Below are positions 42,815-51,283 of a stretch of 64,000 nt of DNA, in pieces. Position 1 is the stretch's first letter. Each line of letters starts with the position of its first letter. Source of the stretch: an uncultured Bacteroidales bacterium (lineage in GTDB: Bacteria; Bacteroidota; Bacteroidia; Bacteroidales; UBA932); the NCBI GenBank assembly GCA_905234475.1, contig CAJOHX010000008.1, forward strand, positions 46,580 through 110,579, in the 5' to 3' direction. Below the pieces are notes generated by a model that saw only the letters and a list, made by a program, of their open reading frames with translations, did not search any database and was not told where the DNA came from. Both the position numbers and the translations under genes were made by a program.

Positions 42815-43536
42815 ACCCGCTGATAGACGCCATGCTCTCCCACGCCGACCCCTCCCAGGTGGCCGGCCTGGAGCGCTTCTTCAAGACGGGGCCGGGCCAG
42901 TATGGCGAAGGCGACAAGTTTCTGGGAATCAAGGTTCCCGTGACGCGGGAAGTGGTCAAACGCTGCTGGCGGGAAGTGAATTTCACGCAGTTGGATGAGT
43001 GCCTGGCGAGCGAATTCCACGAAGTGCGCCTGGCCGGCCTGCTGGCGCTGGTGGCATGCTATAGCCATGCCAGGAGATCGGTCAAGCCCGGAATGACGGC
43101 CCAGGCATGTGTCGATTTCTACCTGGCCCACACCGACCGCATCAACAACTGGGACCTCGTGGACCTGTCGTGCTATCCGCTGCTAGGCGATTGGCTGCTG
43201 GACAAGGACCGCACGCTCCTGTACGAACTAGCCCGCAACGGAAAGACGCTCTGGGAGCAGCGCATCGGCATCGTGAGCACGATGACCTTTGTCCGTCATG
43301 GGCAGCTGGACGACACCTTCGCCATCGCCGACATCCTGCTGCACCACCCCCACGACCTCATCCACAAGGCCGTTGGCTGGCTGCTCCGCGAAGCCGGAAA
43401 ACGGGACAAGGCGGCACTGGAGGCCTATTTGAAACCCCGCTGCAGCACGATGCCCCGCACGATGCTCCGCTATGCCATCGAGAAATTCCCGGAGCAGGAG
43501 CGGCAGGCTTTCCTGAATTATAAGGTCAAACTGTGA
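42811..43536 (+). CDS. DNA alkylation repair protein, AlkD family
   Basis: The 241-residue protein is a HEAT-repeat helical protein with the AlkD hallmark INNWDLVD carrying W114 and D118 (equivalents of the DNA-contacting W and catalytic D of Bacillus AlkD). Other matches are GIKVPVTREVVKR and WEQRIGIVSTMTFVRHGQ. AlkD excises bulky or cationic alkylated bases without flipping them. Its last 19 bases overlap the end of the convergent ModF-like gene. Together with the AlkZ-related gene it makes two alkylation-repair candidates in the window. Confidence 0.88.
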   Translation: MNPLIDAMLSHADPSQVAGLERFFKTGPGQYGEGDKFLGIKVPVTREVVKRCWREVNFTQLDECLASEFHEVRLAGLLALVACYSHARRSVKPGMTAQACVDFYLAHTDRINNWDLVDLSCYPLLGDWLLDKDRTLLYELARNGKTLWEQRIGIVSTMTFVRHGQLDDTFAIADILLHHPHDLIHKAVGWLLREAGKRDKAALEAYLKPRCSTMPRTMLRYAIEKFPEQERQAFLNYKVKL

Positions 43537-44777
43537 TCGATGCAGGAGGGGTATTCCTCCGGGTAGTGGGTGACCATCAGCAAGGTTTTGCCGGGGGCGC
43601 CGCAGAAGCGGTCCAGCAGGTCCTTGACGCGGCGGCGCTGCGCCTCGTCCAGGCCGTGGAGCGGCTCGTCAAGCACGTACAGCGGCGGATTCTTGACGAA
43701 GGCGCGGGCCACCAGGCAGAGCCGCTGCTGCCCGCTGGAAAGCCGCAGGAAGGGCTTTTCCACCAGTTCCTCAATTCCGAACTCCCCCATCCAGCGGCGA
43801 GCGCAGGCGTACTGCTCCTCCGTAGGATGCCGGAACAGGCCTTCGGTGTCGAAGAGCCCGCTCGTGACGATGTCCAGCGCGGGCGCATCCACCTGGAAGG
43901 CCCGGTGCAGCTCGGGGCTCACATAGCCAATATTCCGCTTGATGTCCCAGATGGTCTCCCCCGTGCCGCGCGGCCGGCCGAAAAGTTCGATGTCGCAGGC
44001 ATAGGCCTGGGGATTGTCGGCGCAGATCAGGCTCAGGAGCGTGCTCTTGCCGCTGCCGTTGGCGCCGGTCAGCGCCCAGTGCTCCCCTTGCCGGACCGTC
44101 CAGTCCAGCGCATCCAGGATCACACGCTCTCCGAAACGGATGGTCACCCCGCGCATCCGGATGACGGCAGGAGGCAGGACGGCGTCCAAAAAGGCCTCCC
44201 GGGGCACTTTCTCCCCCGCTACCCCGTCGGCGACGGGAATGACGTGCGTGACAAAGGGCGGGATCTCCGCCGCGCGGGAAAGCACCAGCACCAGTGTCGT
44301 GGTGGCGGCGAGCTTCGCGAGCAACCGGGTCAGCAGGGCCCGCGTGCGAGGATCAAGCCCGATAAAGGGGTTGTCGACAACCAGGATCTCCGGGCCGCCC
44401 AGCAGTGCGCGCGTGAGCTGGAATTTGCGCAGTTCCCCCGAGGAAAGCGTCACCAGGGGTTCATCCAGCACGGGCGAAAGACCAAACAAGGCGGTCAGCT
44501 CGTCCAGGCGGCGCAGCGCAGCCTGCGGGTCGTCGCCCGAAAGGGCCTCCTTGCGCAGTTGCTCCCCCGCCGTGGGCGGGTCGTCCTCCAGGGTGAAAAG
44601 GTTCCAGCGCTGCTGCATGAAGAAATTGCGGTCGCCGTAGCTCCCGTACGAATCCCGGAAGGTGATGTATTTGGCGCCGCTGCGGCCCGCAAAGGCAGCC
44701 GCCAGGCGGCTCTTGCCAGACGCATTGGGGCCCACCAGGGCCACCTGCTCCCCTTTGCGGATATCCAGCCCTTCCAT
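43518..44777 (-). CDS. ModF-like protein with two ABC ATPase domains
   Basis: The 419-residue cytosolic protein has two ABC domains. The first is short: VGPNASGKS (15-23), LSSGELRKFQL and LVVDNPFIGLD. The second is complete: GANGSGKST (about 227), LSSGQQRLCLV and YVLDEPLHGLD. The order matches ModF, the soluble double-ATPase associated with molybdenum in enterobacteria. No modABC genes are near, so molybdate links are not supported here. The first domain begins just before its P-loop, so its N-terminal strand is shorter than usual. The start shares one base with the tcdA stop. Confidence 0.7.
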   Translation of the reverse strand: MEGLDIRKGEQVALVGPNASGKSRLAAAFAGRSGAKYITFRDSYGSYGDRNFFMQQRWNLFTLEDDPPTAGEQLRKEALSGDDPQAALRRLDELTALFGLSPVLDEPLVTLSSGELRKFQLTRALLGGPEILVVDNPFIGLDPRTRALLTRLLAKLAATTTLVLVLSRAAEIPPFVTHVIPVADGVAGEKVPREAFLDAVLPPAVIRMRGVTIRFGERVILDALDWTVRQGEHWALTGANGSGKSTLLSLICADNPQAYACDIELFGRPRGTGETIWDIKRNIGYVSPELHRAFQVDAPALDIVTSGLFDTEGLFRHPTEEQYACARRWMGEFGIEELVEKPFLRLSSGQQRLCLVARAFVKNPPLYVLDEPLHGLDEAQRRRVKDLLDRFCGAPGKTLLMVTHYPEEYPSCIDHSLTL

Positions 44778-45520
44778 CAATCCACGACCTTGTGATAGAC
44801 ATCCTGGATGACCAGGCCCGCGAGCGTCATCCCGAAGATGGCGGTGATGTGCGCCAGCGAGCCGTTGATCTGCGCCTTGTTGAACAGATCCGTCTCCGGC
44901 AGCCCCTCGCCGCCCCGGTTGGGCAGCACCTCCTCGTCGTAGACGCAGCGGAACTTGTGGCCGGGCCAGGTGTGGTTCTGCTTGAATTTCTTGCGGATGG
45001 CGGCGCCCAGCGGGCAGCCGCGGACGTTCCAGAACTCCGCCACGCGGATCTGCGTCGGGTCGACCTTGCAGGCCGCCCCCATGGAGCAGAAGAACACCGC
45101 CGGCGTGCGCGTAGCCCGCAGGATGAGCTCGCTCTTGTCCTTGAACGAATCGATGGCGTCGAGGATGTAGTCGTACTCCTCCATCGCGAATTCCCCGGCC
45201 GTTTCGGCCGTAAAGACCTTCTGGAGCGTGGTAATCTCCGCATCCGGGGCAATCTCCAGCAGGCGGTCCCGCAGGGCCTCCACCTTCACCCGCCCCACCG
45301 TGTCCGGCGTCGCCATCAGCTGGCGGTTCACATTGGACGCGCTGATCACGTCGGCGTCCACCAGGGTCAGACGCTTCACCCCCGAGCGGACCAGCCCCTC
45401 GGCACACCAGCTTCCGACGCCGCCCACGCCGAACAGGAGCACGCGCACCTGTCCCAGGCGCGCGAGCACGTCTTCGCCGAGCAGCAGCTCAGTCCGGGCG
45501 GAATAATCGGAAACAGGCAT
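44777..45520 (-). CDS. tcdA: tRNA threonylcarbamoyladenosine dehydratase (TcdA/CsdL)
   Basis: The 247-residue ThiF/E1-like enzyme has GVGGVGSWCAEGL (31-43) as ATP loop, LVDADVISASNVNRQL, and the VDPTQIRVAE motif with catalytic-region residues around ILDAIDSFKDKSELI. TcdA cyclises t6A37 to ct6A in tRNA using ATP. The lack of a HesA/MoeB zinc-finger motif favours TcdA over MoeB. A TATCTTTG box ends 8 nt upstream of the ATG. The ModF-like gene follows with a one-base overlap. Confidence 0.88.
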   Translation of the reverse strand: MPVSDYSARTELLLGEDVLARLGQVRVLLFGVGGVGSWCAEGLVRSGVKRLTLVDADVISASNVNRQLMATPDTVGRVKVEALRDRLLEIAPDAEITTLQKVFTAETAGEFAMEEYDYILDAIDSFKDKSELILRATRTPAVFFCSMGAACKVDPTQIRVAEFWNVRGCPLGAAIRKKFKQNHTWPGHKFRCVYDEEVLPNRGGEGLPETDLFNKAQINGSLAHITAIFGMTLAGLVIQDVYHKVVD

Positions 45521-45528
45521 AACAAGGG

Positions 45529-45536
45529 CAAAGATA
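45529..45536 (-). promoter_or_regulatory. Minus-7 box for tcdA
   Basis: TATCTTTG on the minus strand, ending 8 nt before the ATG at 45520. The predicted leader is at most a few nucleotides. Confidence 0.65.
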
Positions 45537-45556
45537 GGTATTTCAGCGCGAAATAC

Positions 45557-45922
45557 CTACTCTACGCCCAGGGCGGCGCGCAGGTGCGCGGCGGCGGCCT
45601 GCGGGCGCTGCACGGGCAGGACATCCGGCACGGAGAAGACTTCCTGCAGGATGTCGATGCGCACCGGCAGGATGTCCGGCAGGACGGCATCGTCCGTAAA
45701 GACCATCTCGTTGGCCTCCTGGATCATGCGCAGCTGCCCGGGAGTGTGCCCGCCGTCGCCCTGCTGGGCGTCGGCCGTCCGGCCGAAGAGGTGCGAATGG
45801 ACAATCACCCTGTCTCCGATCACATGCGTATGCCAGCACATCGTCGAGCTGACATAGCTGAACGCAAGCAGCGCGGTACACACTGCCAGCACAACATTCT
45901 TGAGCCGGGTAGAGATTGTCAT
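45557..45922 (-). CDS. Small membrane-anchored histidine-rich protein
   Basis: The 121-residue protein has one N-terminal hydrophobic helix or signal peptide (about 7-25). A histidine cluster follows: CWHTHVIGDRVIVHSHLFG near 29-47 and GGHTPGQ near 57. The H-x-H...H-S-H spacing is typical of a Bacteroidota small-protein family thought to bind metal in the periplasm. The C-terminal 60 residues are amphipathic without a recognised motif. A TATCTTTG box lies 10 nt upstream of the ATG. It is separated by about 50 bp from the pilus operon downstream end, with no shared transcription. Confidence 0.6.
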   Translation of the reverse strand: MTISTRLKNVVLAVCTALLAFSYVSSTMCWHTHVIGDRVIVHSHLFGRTADAQQGDGGHTPGQLRMIQEANEMVFTDDAVLPDILPVRIDILQEVFSVPDVLPVQRPQAAAAHLRAALGVE

Positions 45923-45932
45923 AAACCGGACA

Positions 45933-45940
45933 CAAAGATA
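45933..45940 (-). promoter_or_regulatory. Minus-7 box for the histidine-rich protein gene
   Basis: TATCTTTG on the minus strand, ending 10 nt before the ATG at 45922, in the gap after the pilus operon. Confidence 0.6.
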
Positions 45941-45974
45941 AAAGAATTCTCATAGAAATCCTTGTCTTATCCTA

Positions 45975-48900
45975 TCAAAAAAAAGCACCGGTCGTGCTCA
46001 CGAACAGCCCGCGCCAGGTATCGCCCGCCGCACCGTTCTCGTTGGCGATGTATGGACCCCACTGGTCCCGCTGCGGCACCGTACGACCGAATTCGAAATT
46101 GGAGGCTCCCGAATGGCCGGAGCCCCACCGGGAGTCAAAGGAATTCATCGCAGCCTGGGTCCAGACCGCCGCAGATGCATAAGTTCCCTCCAGGTAGCGT
46201 ACATCAAAGGTGCTTTGCGGGAAGGTAAGCACATTGGAACCGGTCGCCTCCAGATAGTATCCGGTCCCTGACTTTTTGTAGAGACGGGTGCAGCTCAGGT
46301 GGTTGTACCATTCCTGCGTGTCCAGGAAGGACAGCAGCTGCCTGCGGCCCGCCGCCGTCATCCGGGCGCCCATTCGCATCAGGTATTTCTGCGACTTGAG
46401 CGGCAGGAAGAACACGGTGGCATAGCGTGAACTGGTGGCGCCGACGAAGTAGCCGAACATGCTCGCATAGTTGAGTGTCAACGAGTTGTCCGCCGTCACC
46501 ATCTGCCGGTGGTCCCATTTGTTCTCGTATCTGAACGAAACGGTCTGCACGCCGTAAGGGAGAAGCATTCCGCCGGGCACCGGCTCGCCGGCCGTGGAGA
46601 CCATCACCTGATTCGCCTCGTTGTACTGCCAGCGGATTGTGCCGCCGGTTCCCGTGTCGGGCGTGTCCTCCACGAGTTCCAGCGTGGGCCCGTAGCGAAG
46701 ACCGCTGGGGGTTGTAAAGCTGGTTTCGGGCCCCGTCCGCTCCATGCTCACGCGAGACCAGTCATAGGCGCGTCCGCAGTATTTCACCCAGATTGAGAAC
46801 GACTCGTCGTCGGAAAACTGGTCGATCGGATCCATCGCCGTCCCCTGCTGGAAATAGTTGACGGAGAAGCGGGCCAGGGCGGGGTCCAGCGTGAAATTAC
46901 TGCGGCCGTCCGCACTGAAGCCTCTCACCGTCAGTCGGGAGAAATAAACATATCGTGACAGGAGGACGCCGCTGCTCAGGTCAGGCTGCAGTTTGAACAG
47001 GCCGGTCGCGTCGTTCGTATAGACCCGCACACGTTTGCCCGTGGACCATATACCCGCATCACTGTAGCCCTTGTCCTCCAGGTTTCCGGTGGAATTGCTG
47101 GTCACCTTCACGCACATTGTGCTGCTGTCAAAATCATAATCGACTCCGGACAGGAAATACTGCGCGTCAGTGGTCTCCGGGACCAACCGAAACGCCAGCA
47201 GGGAGGCGAACAGCGTCGCATCGAAACTCGCCCTGGGCAGGAAAGCCGACCCGTCGAAGGTCTTGTAGCCGATCTGCGGCACGGCCACCTCATTGCCGTC
47301 CAGCGGCAGATAGACATCCCCGGTATAGTTCGACGGCTTGTACGCCAGCGGTTCGCTGATCCGCACGTCCACCTCGAAGGTATCGTTCAGGTAATCCTCC
47401 GAGAACATCAGGATCTTCCCGCTGCGGGAAGTCCACCCTCCGTGGCAGGACTGAAAGCGGTTGGGGTAGAAGGCATAGACGTCCAGGCGGTTTCCGCTGA
47501 GCCGCTGGGCGGGATAGTCCGCTACCTTCCGGCTCACGTGCCCCGCCGCATCCACAACGGCCGTCGGGAAGGCCCCGTCGCCATTGTGCGCCTTCCACTG
47601 GCGGTTCGCCGTGTGGGCAGCCCCGGCGGTGGAATTCCCGCAGGGATCCTGATCCGCCGCATAGCAGAGCGTACTTCCCAGGAAGCCGCTGACCGTGACG
47701 CTGCGCTTCTGCCCCAGATAGAACTCGTCCGTCAGGCTCCCCCCGCCCGCCACGCTCACTTGAATGTCGTTGCAGAGCTTAATCTTGAAGCGGACGGACG
47801 TCCCGTTCGGCAGGAGCGTCAGGGACAGGGTCCGTTCTTCTCCCCGGTGGGCGTTGAACAGGCCCGCATCCACGACGGAGAGCCGCAGGCAACCCGTGGT
47901 CTTGTCCCAGGATGGCTGGATTCCGCGCGCGGACAGCCAGGCGCCGTCCGTCGTCGAGGTCGACATCCAGTCCGCAAACCAGGAGCAGTCGGCCAGGCTC
48001 GACGGCACATAGGACGACGACGGGGCAGCATCCTTGCCAAGCAGCGCATTGGCGGCGCCCAGCGTGCCGGACGGATTCATGTACAGATAAAAGGCTCCGT
48101 CGCGGTTCTTTCGGACCGCCACGGTCCGCTCATCCGAGAGGGCGTCGGTGAACGCCGCATCCGCCGTCAGGCAGAACAGCCGCGTGTCCGTCCAGCCGTC
48201 CAGCTGCACTTTCCAGTCCGGCTGGAACAGGCTCCCGACCCGGAAGGTCAGGCGGATGTCGTATTCCCGCCCCCGTTCCAGGTCGAAATTGCTGCAATTG
48301 TCCGAACCGACATAGAAGCGGTAGGTCACATCCCCGCCATACCCTCCGGCAGAGGGATCCAGTGTGCCCTCGAATTCCACATAAGTCACATAGGGCTCCG
48401 CCGCCGATTTCCCCTGCGCAATCAGTTCCTCGCGCGTCTTTCTGCGACTGTCCGTATTGCCCGGCAGCAGCGTTCCCTGCATGTTTTCCGGCACATAGAA
48501 ACTGTACGTCGTCACCGAGGCGTTGGTCGCGCCCATATCCGGGTCGTAATCGCTTTCGGCGAGCACGTCAGCCGCCTCCACCGCCTTCTGGGAAGTCGTT
48601 GAGAAAGGTTGCAGACGGGCATTCGCCTGCCGCAGATAGAGCTTCCGGTTCACAAAGAAATCCGGATTCGCCCCACTCCCGTCGAAGGCGGAATGGTCGA
48701 TCTTCACGGTCAGTTTGCTGAACAGGCGCTTGCACTTGTCGGAATCCGGAATCCCCTGTCCGACAGACAGTTGCGCCACCGTGTTGACCCCTTTCCGCAC
48801 ATGCATGTAAGGGATTCCGCAGGAGGCCACTTCCGCGAAGCGTTCCCGGCGATAGGTGCCGTTCAAGTCGCCACCGTCCAGCCGGTACACCATCGCCTCG

Positions 48901-49349
48901 AGGCTGGTCTCATCCATCGGGAAATCATCTCCCAACGCATCGACCAGATGAAAGGCCGTTCCGTCCGACTTGCGGATGGCATTCAGGTTGCCCAGAATAT
49001 AGAAATCGCACTCCCCCAGCGGCACGCGCAGGCTGAGCGGCACGCGTGCCTGGTTCTGCAGTTCTTCCTGCGAATAGAAACGGTAGGAATCCATCCGGGC
49101 CGTCGCCGTCCGGAACACGAGGACCAGGGCTCCGGATCCCTTCGACTCGACATCCCGGAGCAGGGAGGCCTTGGTATCCTCCGCTACGGGGTCCAGCGTC
49201 CCGATGACAAGCGGGATTTCCGCCCGGGCCGACTCCCCTCCCATCTCTTCCGGCAGGATGAAATAGGTGGGATAGCTGTCCGGTTCGCACGACAGGAGGG
49301 TCAGCGCGAAAAGGCCGCTCAGCAGGCTTATTAATCTATTCTTTTTCAT
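45975..49349 (-). CDS. Giant DUF4906-like pilus-associated lipoprotein (candidate tip/accessory subunit)
   Basis: The 1124-residue protein is a lipoprotein (C21 in LTLLSC), followed by fimbrillin-like beta-sandwich blocks in the first 400 residues (for example ALVLVFRTATARMDSYRFYS, FSKLTVKIDHSAF, TYSFYVPENMQG, YVTYVEFEG, FDLERGREYDIRLTFRV) and a long C-terminal region with repeated strand-rich segments. The block pattern around RGREYDIRLTFRVG and WKVQLDGWTDTR fits DUF4906-type proteins near Bacteroidales fimbriae. Position as last gene, after the FimB/Mfa2 anchor, suggests a large accessory or tip subunit analogous to Mfa3-5; that analogy is inference. The stop is 12 bp from no further pilus gene. 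Confidence 0.65.
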   Translation of the reverse strand: MKKNRLISLLSGLFALTLLSCEPDSYPTYFILPEEMGGESARAEIPLVIGTLDPVAEDTKASLLRDVESKGSGALVLVFRTATARMDSYRFYSQEELQNQARVPLSLRVPLGECDFYILGNLNAIRKSDGTAFHLVDALGDDFPMDETSLEAMVYRLDGGDLNGTYRRERFAEVASCGIPYMHVRKGVNTVAQLSVGQGIPDSDKCKRLFSKLTVKIDHSAFDGSGANPDFFVNRKLYLRQANARLQPFSTTSQKAVEAADVLAESDYDPDMGATNASVTTYSFYVPENMQGTLLPGNTDSRRKTREELIAQGKSAAEPYVTYVEFEGTLDPSAGGYGGDVTYRFYVGSDNCSNFDLERGREYDIRLTFRVGSLFQPDWKVQLDGWTDTRLFCLTADAAFTDALSDERTVAVRKNRDGAFYLYMNPSGTLGAANALLGKDAAPSSSYVPSSLADCSWFADWMSTSTTDGAWLSARGIQPSWDKTTGCLRLSVVDAGLFNAHRGEERTLSLTLLPNGTSVRFKIKLCNDIQVSVAGGGSLTDEFYLGQKRSVTVSGFLGSTLCYAADQDPCGNSTAGAAHTANRQWKAHNGDGAFPTAVVDAAGHVSRKVADYPAQRLSGNRLDVYAFYPNRFQSCHGGWTSRSGKILMFSEDYLNDTFEVDVRISEPLAYKPSNYTGDVYLPLDGNEVAVPQIGYKTFDGSAFLPRASFDATLFASLLAFRLVPETTDAQYFLSGVDYDFDSSTMCVKVTSNSTGNLEDKGYSDAGIWSTGKRVRVYTNDATGLFKLQPDLSSGVLLSRYVYFSRLTVRGFSADGRSNFTLDPALARFSVNYFQQGTAMDPIDQFSDDESFSIWVKYCGRAYDWSRVSMERTGPETSFTTPSGLRYGPTLELVEDTPDTGTGGTIRWQYNEANQVMVSTAGEPVPGGMLLPYGVQTVSFRYENKWDHRQMVTADNSLTLNYASMFGYFVGATSSRYATVFFLPLKSQKYLMRMGARMTAAGRRQLLSFLDTQEWYNHLSCTRLYKKSGTGYYLEATGSNVLTFPQSTFDVRYLEGTYASAAVWTQAAMNSFDSRWGSGHSGASNFEFGRTVPQRDQWGPYIANENGAAGDTWRGLFVSTTGAFF

Positions 49350-49361
49350 AGTGTTGTATCA

Positions 49362-50192
49362 TTATATCTCTATCTCGTGATAGTGGTCGTCCCCTTCCCA
49401 TCCCTCTACGGTCAGGCGGATGCCCGTCTCCGTGAAACCGACCGTGACGGCGATGTCCTTCAGGTCTTCCTCACCCCAGTCATACCCCTGTTTCTCAAAG
49501 GCTTTTCCAAGGTCGAGGGTGTAGTCCGTCCGTCCCTCCGTCTCATCGTCCGCATTCGGAAGAAAGACTTCCAGCCGCATATTGTTCGTCTTCTGCCGCG
49601 GCAGGACGCCATACCATTCACCGATCGCATTCGGTCCGACAACGGAGCGGTACGTCCCCTCCACCGGCTCGAGCGTGTAAATGTTCATCCCGGAGCAGTC
49701 CGCCAGCAGGCGGAAACGCCAGGGATAATCCCCCGGAGGCGTCGGGGAATCGTCGAACAGGAACTTGATCAGACAGTACTGCTTGTGCGGGACGGCATCC
49801 AGCACATACGAATCCTCCTCTGCGGAGAACGCTGTGCCAAACGCCCACAGCAGGTCCGCCTGCCGTCCCGGCGGGATGACGAACCTGTCCTCCGACAGGC
49901 GGCCGTTCTCCACCCCGGACAGGACGGCCGCCCGCGCATAATCGCGCGGACAGGCCTGTTCGTATCCCTCACGGAGGTAGGACAGGAAATTGATCTCGTC
50001 CCGGGCAAGCAGGTGGTCCGCCGAGAACGACACCGTCCCGTCCTGCAAGCCCTGCTTCGCAAAGCGGTCTGTCAGGACCGTCACGTACGCCGGGCACTCC
50101 ATCCGGTCTTCCTTGACGCTGCACGACAGGCAGCCGGCAATCGCGGCGGAGGCCATGAGCCCCCGCCCGACGATGCTAGATCTCCTGGTCAT
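49362..50192 (-). CDS. FimB/Mfa2 family fimbrial anchor lipoprotein
   Basis: The 276-residue lipoprotein has the anchor-family N terminus: a lipobox (CLSC, C24) shortly followed by KEDRMECPAYVTV, and a beta-sandwich with VPHKQYCLIKFLFDD, MRLEVFLP and TGIRLTVEGWEG near its end. FimB/Mfa2 proteins cap and attach type V pili to the outer membrane and control their length. It overlaps the preceding fimbrillin gene by 17 bp and lies 12 bp ahead of the giant lipoprotein gene, so all are one operon. Confidence 0.75.
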   Translation of the reverse strand: MTRRSSIVGRGLMASAAIAGCLSCSVKEDRMECPAYVTVLTDRFAKQGLQDGTVSFSADHLLARDEINFLSYLREGYEQACPRDYARAAVLSGVENGRLSEDRFVIPPGRQADLLWAFGTAFSAEEDSYVLDAVPHKQYCLIKFLFDDSPTPPGDYPWRFRLLADCSGMNIYTLEPVEGTYRSVVGPNAIGEWYGVLPRQKTNNMRLEVFLPNADDETEGRTDYTLDLGKAFEKQGYDWGEEDLKDIAVTVGFTETGIRLTVEGWEGDDHYHEIEI

Positions 50193-51261
50193 AACGGTCT
50201 CCGGAATCCCAGTCGCACACCCTGACGACCGTGGTAACGTCCTCGAATTTCACCGGATGGTTGACATCCAGGGTGCCCGGTCGGTGAATGATCAGATTGA
50301 CACGATACTGCTTATTGGCCTCAAGGCCGCCTGCGATGACCACGGGATAATAGTATTTCTGCCAGTCATGGCCATTGTAAACCGACGCTTCCAGCACCAG
50401 CAGGGTCGAACGGGCGCACCACGATGCATCCTCGCTGGGCGCACAGGCATTCGGATAGGCGTAGAAGGCATGCGGCGTGGTGTCCACGTCGCCGTAGTTC
50501 AGGGTCTTGGGCGTCACCCGGTCATAGATGACCCCCTCGGAGAGGTTCGTCTGGGCCTCCATCCGGGCGTACCAGGCTTCCGTGGGCAGCGTGGCAGGCT
50601 CGAGGGTCCCCCCGAAATTCACCCTTCCGGGAACATTCAGCAGATAGCAGTCCTCCACCCGGAACACGCCGCTCTTCTGGTAGGCCGGCGAACTGAAATC
50701 CTGCGTCACCGTCTCCAGAATGACGGAAGCCGCAGCGCGGCGGACCACGATGTCCACGTCCTCGTGGCCTTCGTGCAGGGTCAGGGTCCCGCTCGTACCA
50801 ATCATCAGCAATTTATCCTTGCGGGTGTCCTTCAGGTCATGGGTCAGGGCCAGGAAATCGTCCTTCGTCGCCACCGCATCGGCGCCCGAGGTATGGTCCT
50901 TGGAATCATTGACGACGGCCCAGATCTCCCGCTCACCCGTCGAGCATTTCAGCGTAATCCCGTTGTAACTGCCCGTGGAAGCGTCCAGCTCCTGGTCGAA
51001 TCCGGCAGAAGCTGCAATCTCCAGATTGCCGGCATCCCCGCCGGATCCGGCGCGGAACACGAAGATCTGCACATTGCGTATCATTTTCTCATTGGATTCC
51101 GGCTGCGCGGCCACCTTGGTGGCAAGCGAGTGGAAATTCACGGAAAGCTCGGTCTCCGCGTTCTTTACGCCCGTCTGTCCGCCGGGCAGGTCCGTCTTGC
51201 TGCAGGCCGCGAAGAGCAGCGCGGCCACGGCCATCATAATATGTATTTTCTTGGTATTCAT
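50176..51261 (-). CDS. Fimbrillin-family (type V) pilin lipoprotein, copy 2
   Basis: The 361-residue protein has a lipoprotein signal (LLFAAC, C20) and two beta-sandwich domains typical of FimA/Mfa1-type pilins: RNVQIFVFRAGSGG (strand with F/VF motif), REIWAVVNDSKD, DIVVRRAAASVILE, HAFYAYPNAC, and the terminal YYYPVVIAGGLEANKQYRVNLIIHRPG followed by a potential donor strand VTTVVRVCDWDSG. In this pilus type, protease removes the N-terminal strand and subunits join by strand exchange. The ATG at 51261 is used; an upstream TTG adds three residues. It is a paralogue of the next gene upstream. Confidence 0.78.
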   Translation of the reverse strand: MNTKKIHIMMAVAALLFAACSKTDLPGGQTGVKNAETELSVNFHSLATKVAAQPESNEKMIRNVQIFVFRAGSGGDAGNLEIAASAGFDQELDASTGSYNGITLKCSTGEREIWAVVNDSKDHTSGADAVATKDDFLALTHDLKDTRKDKLLMIGTSGTLTLHEGHEDVDIVVRRAAASVILETVTQDFSSPAYQKSGVFRVEDCYLLNVPGRVNFGGTLEPATLPTEAWYARMEAQTNLSEGVIYDRVTPKTLNYGDVDTTPHAFYAYPNACAPSEDASWCARSTLLVLEASVYNGHDWQKYYYPVVIAGGLEANKQYRVNLIIHRPGTLDVNHPVKFEDVTTVVRVCDWDSGDRYDQEI

Positions 51262-51283
51262 GGTTTTCAATTTGATTTGTCGG

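Noticed and set aside
44778..45407. N-terminal extension of the ModF-like frame through tcdA
   Set aside because: It is an out-of-frame reading of tcdA, low in complexity; the ATPase motifs begin right after 44777.
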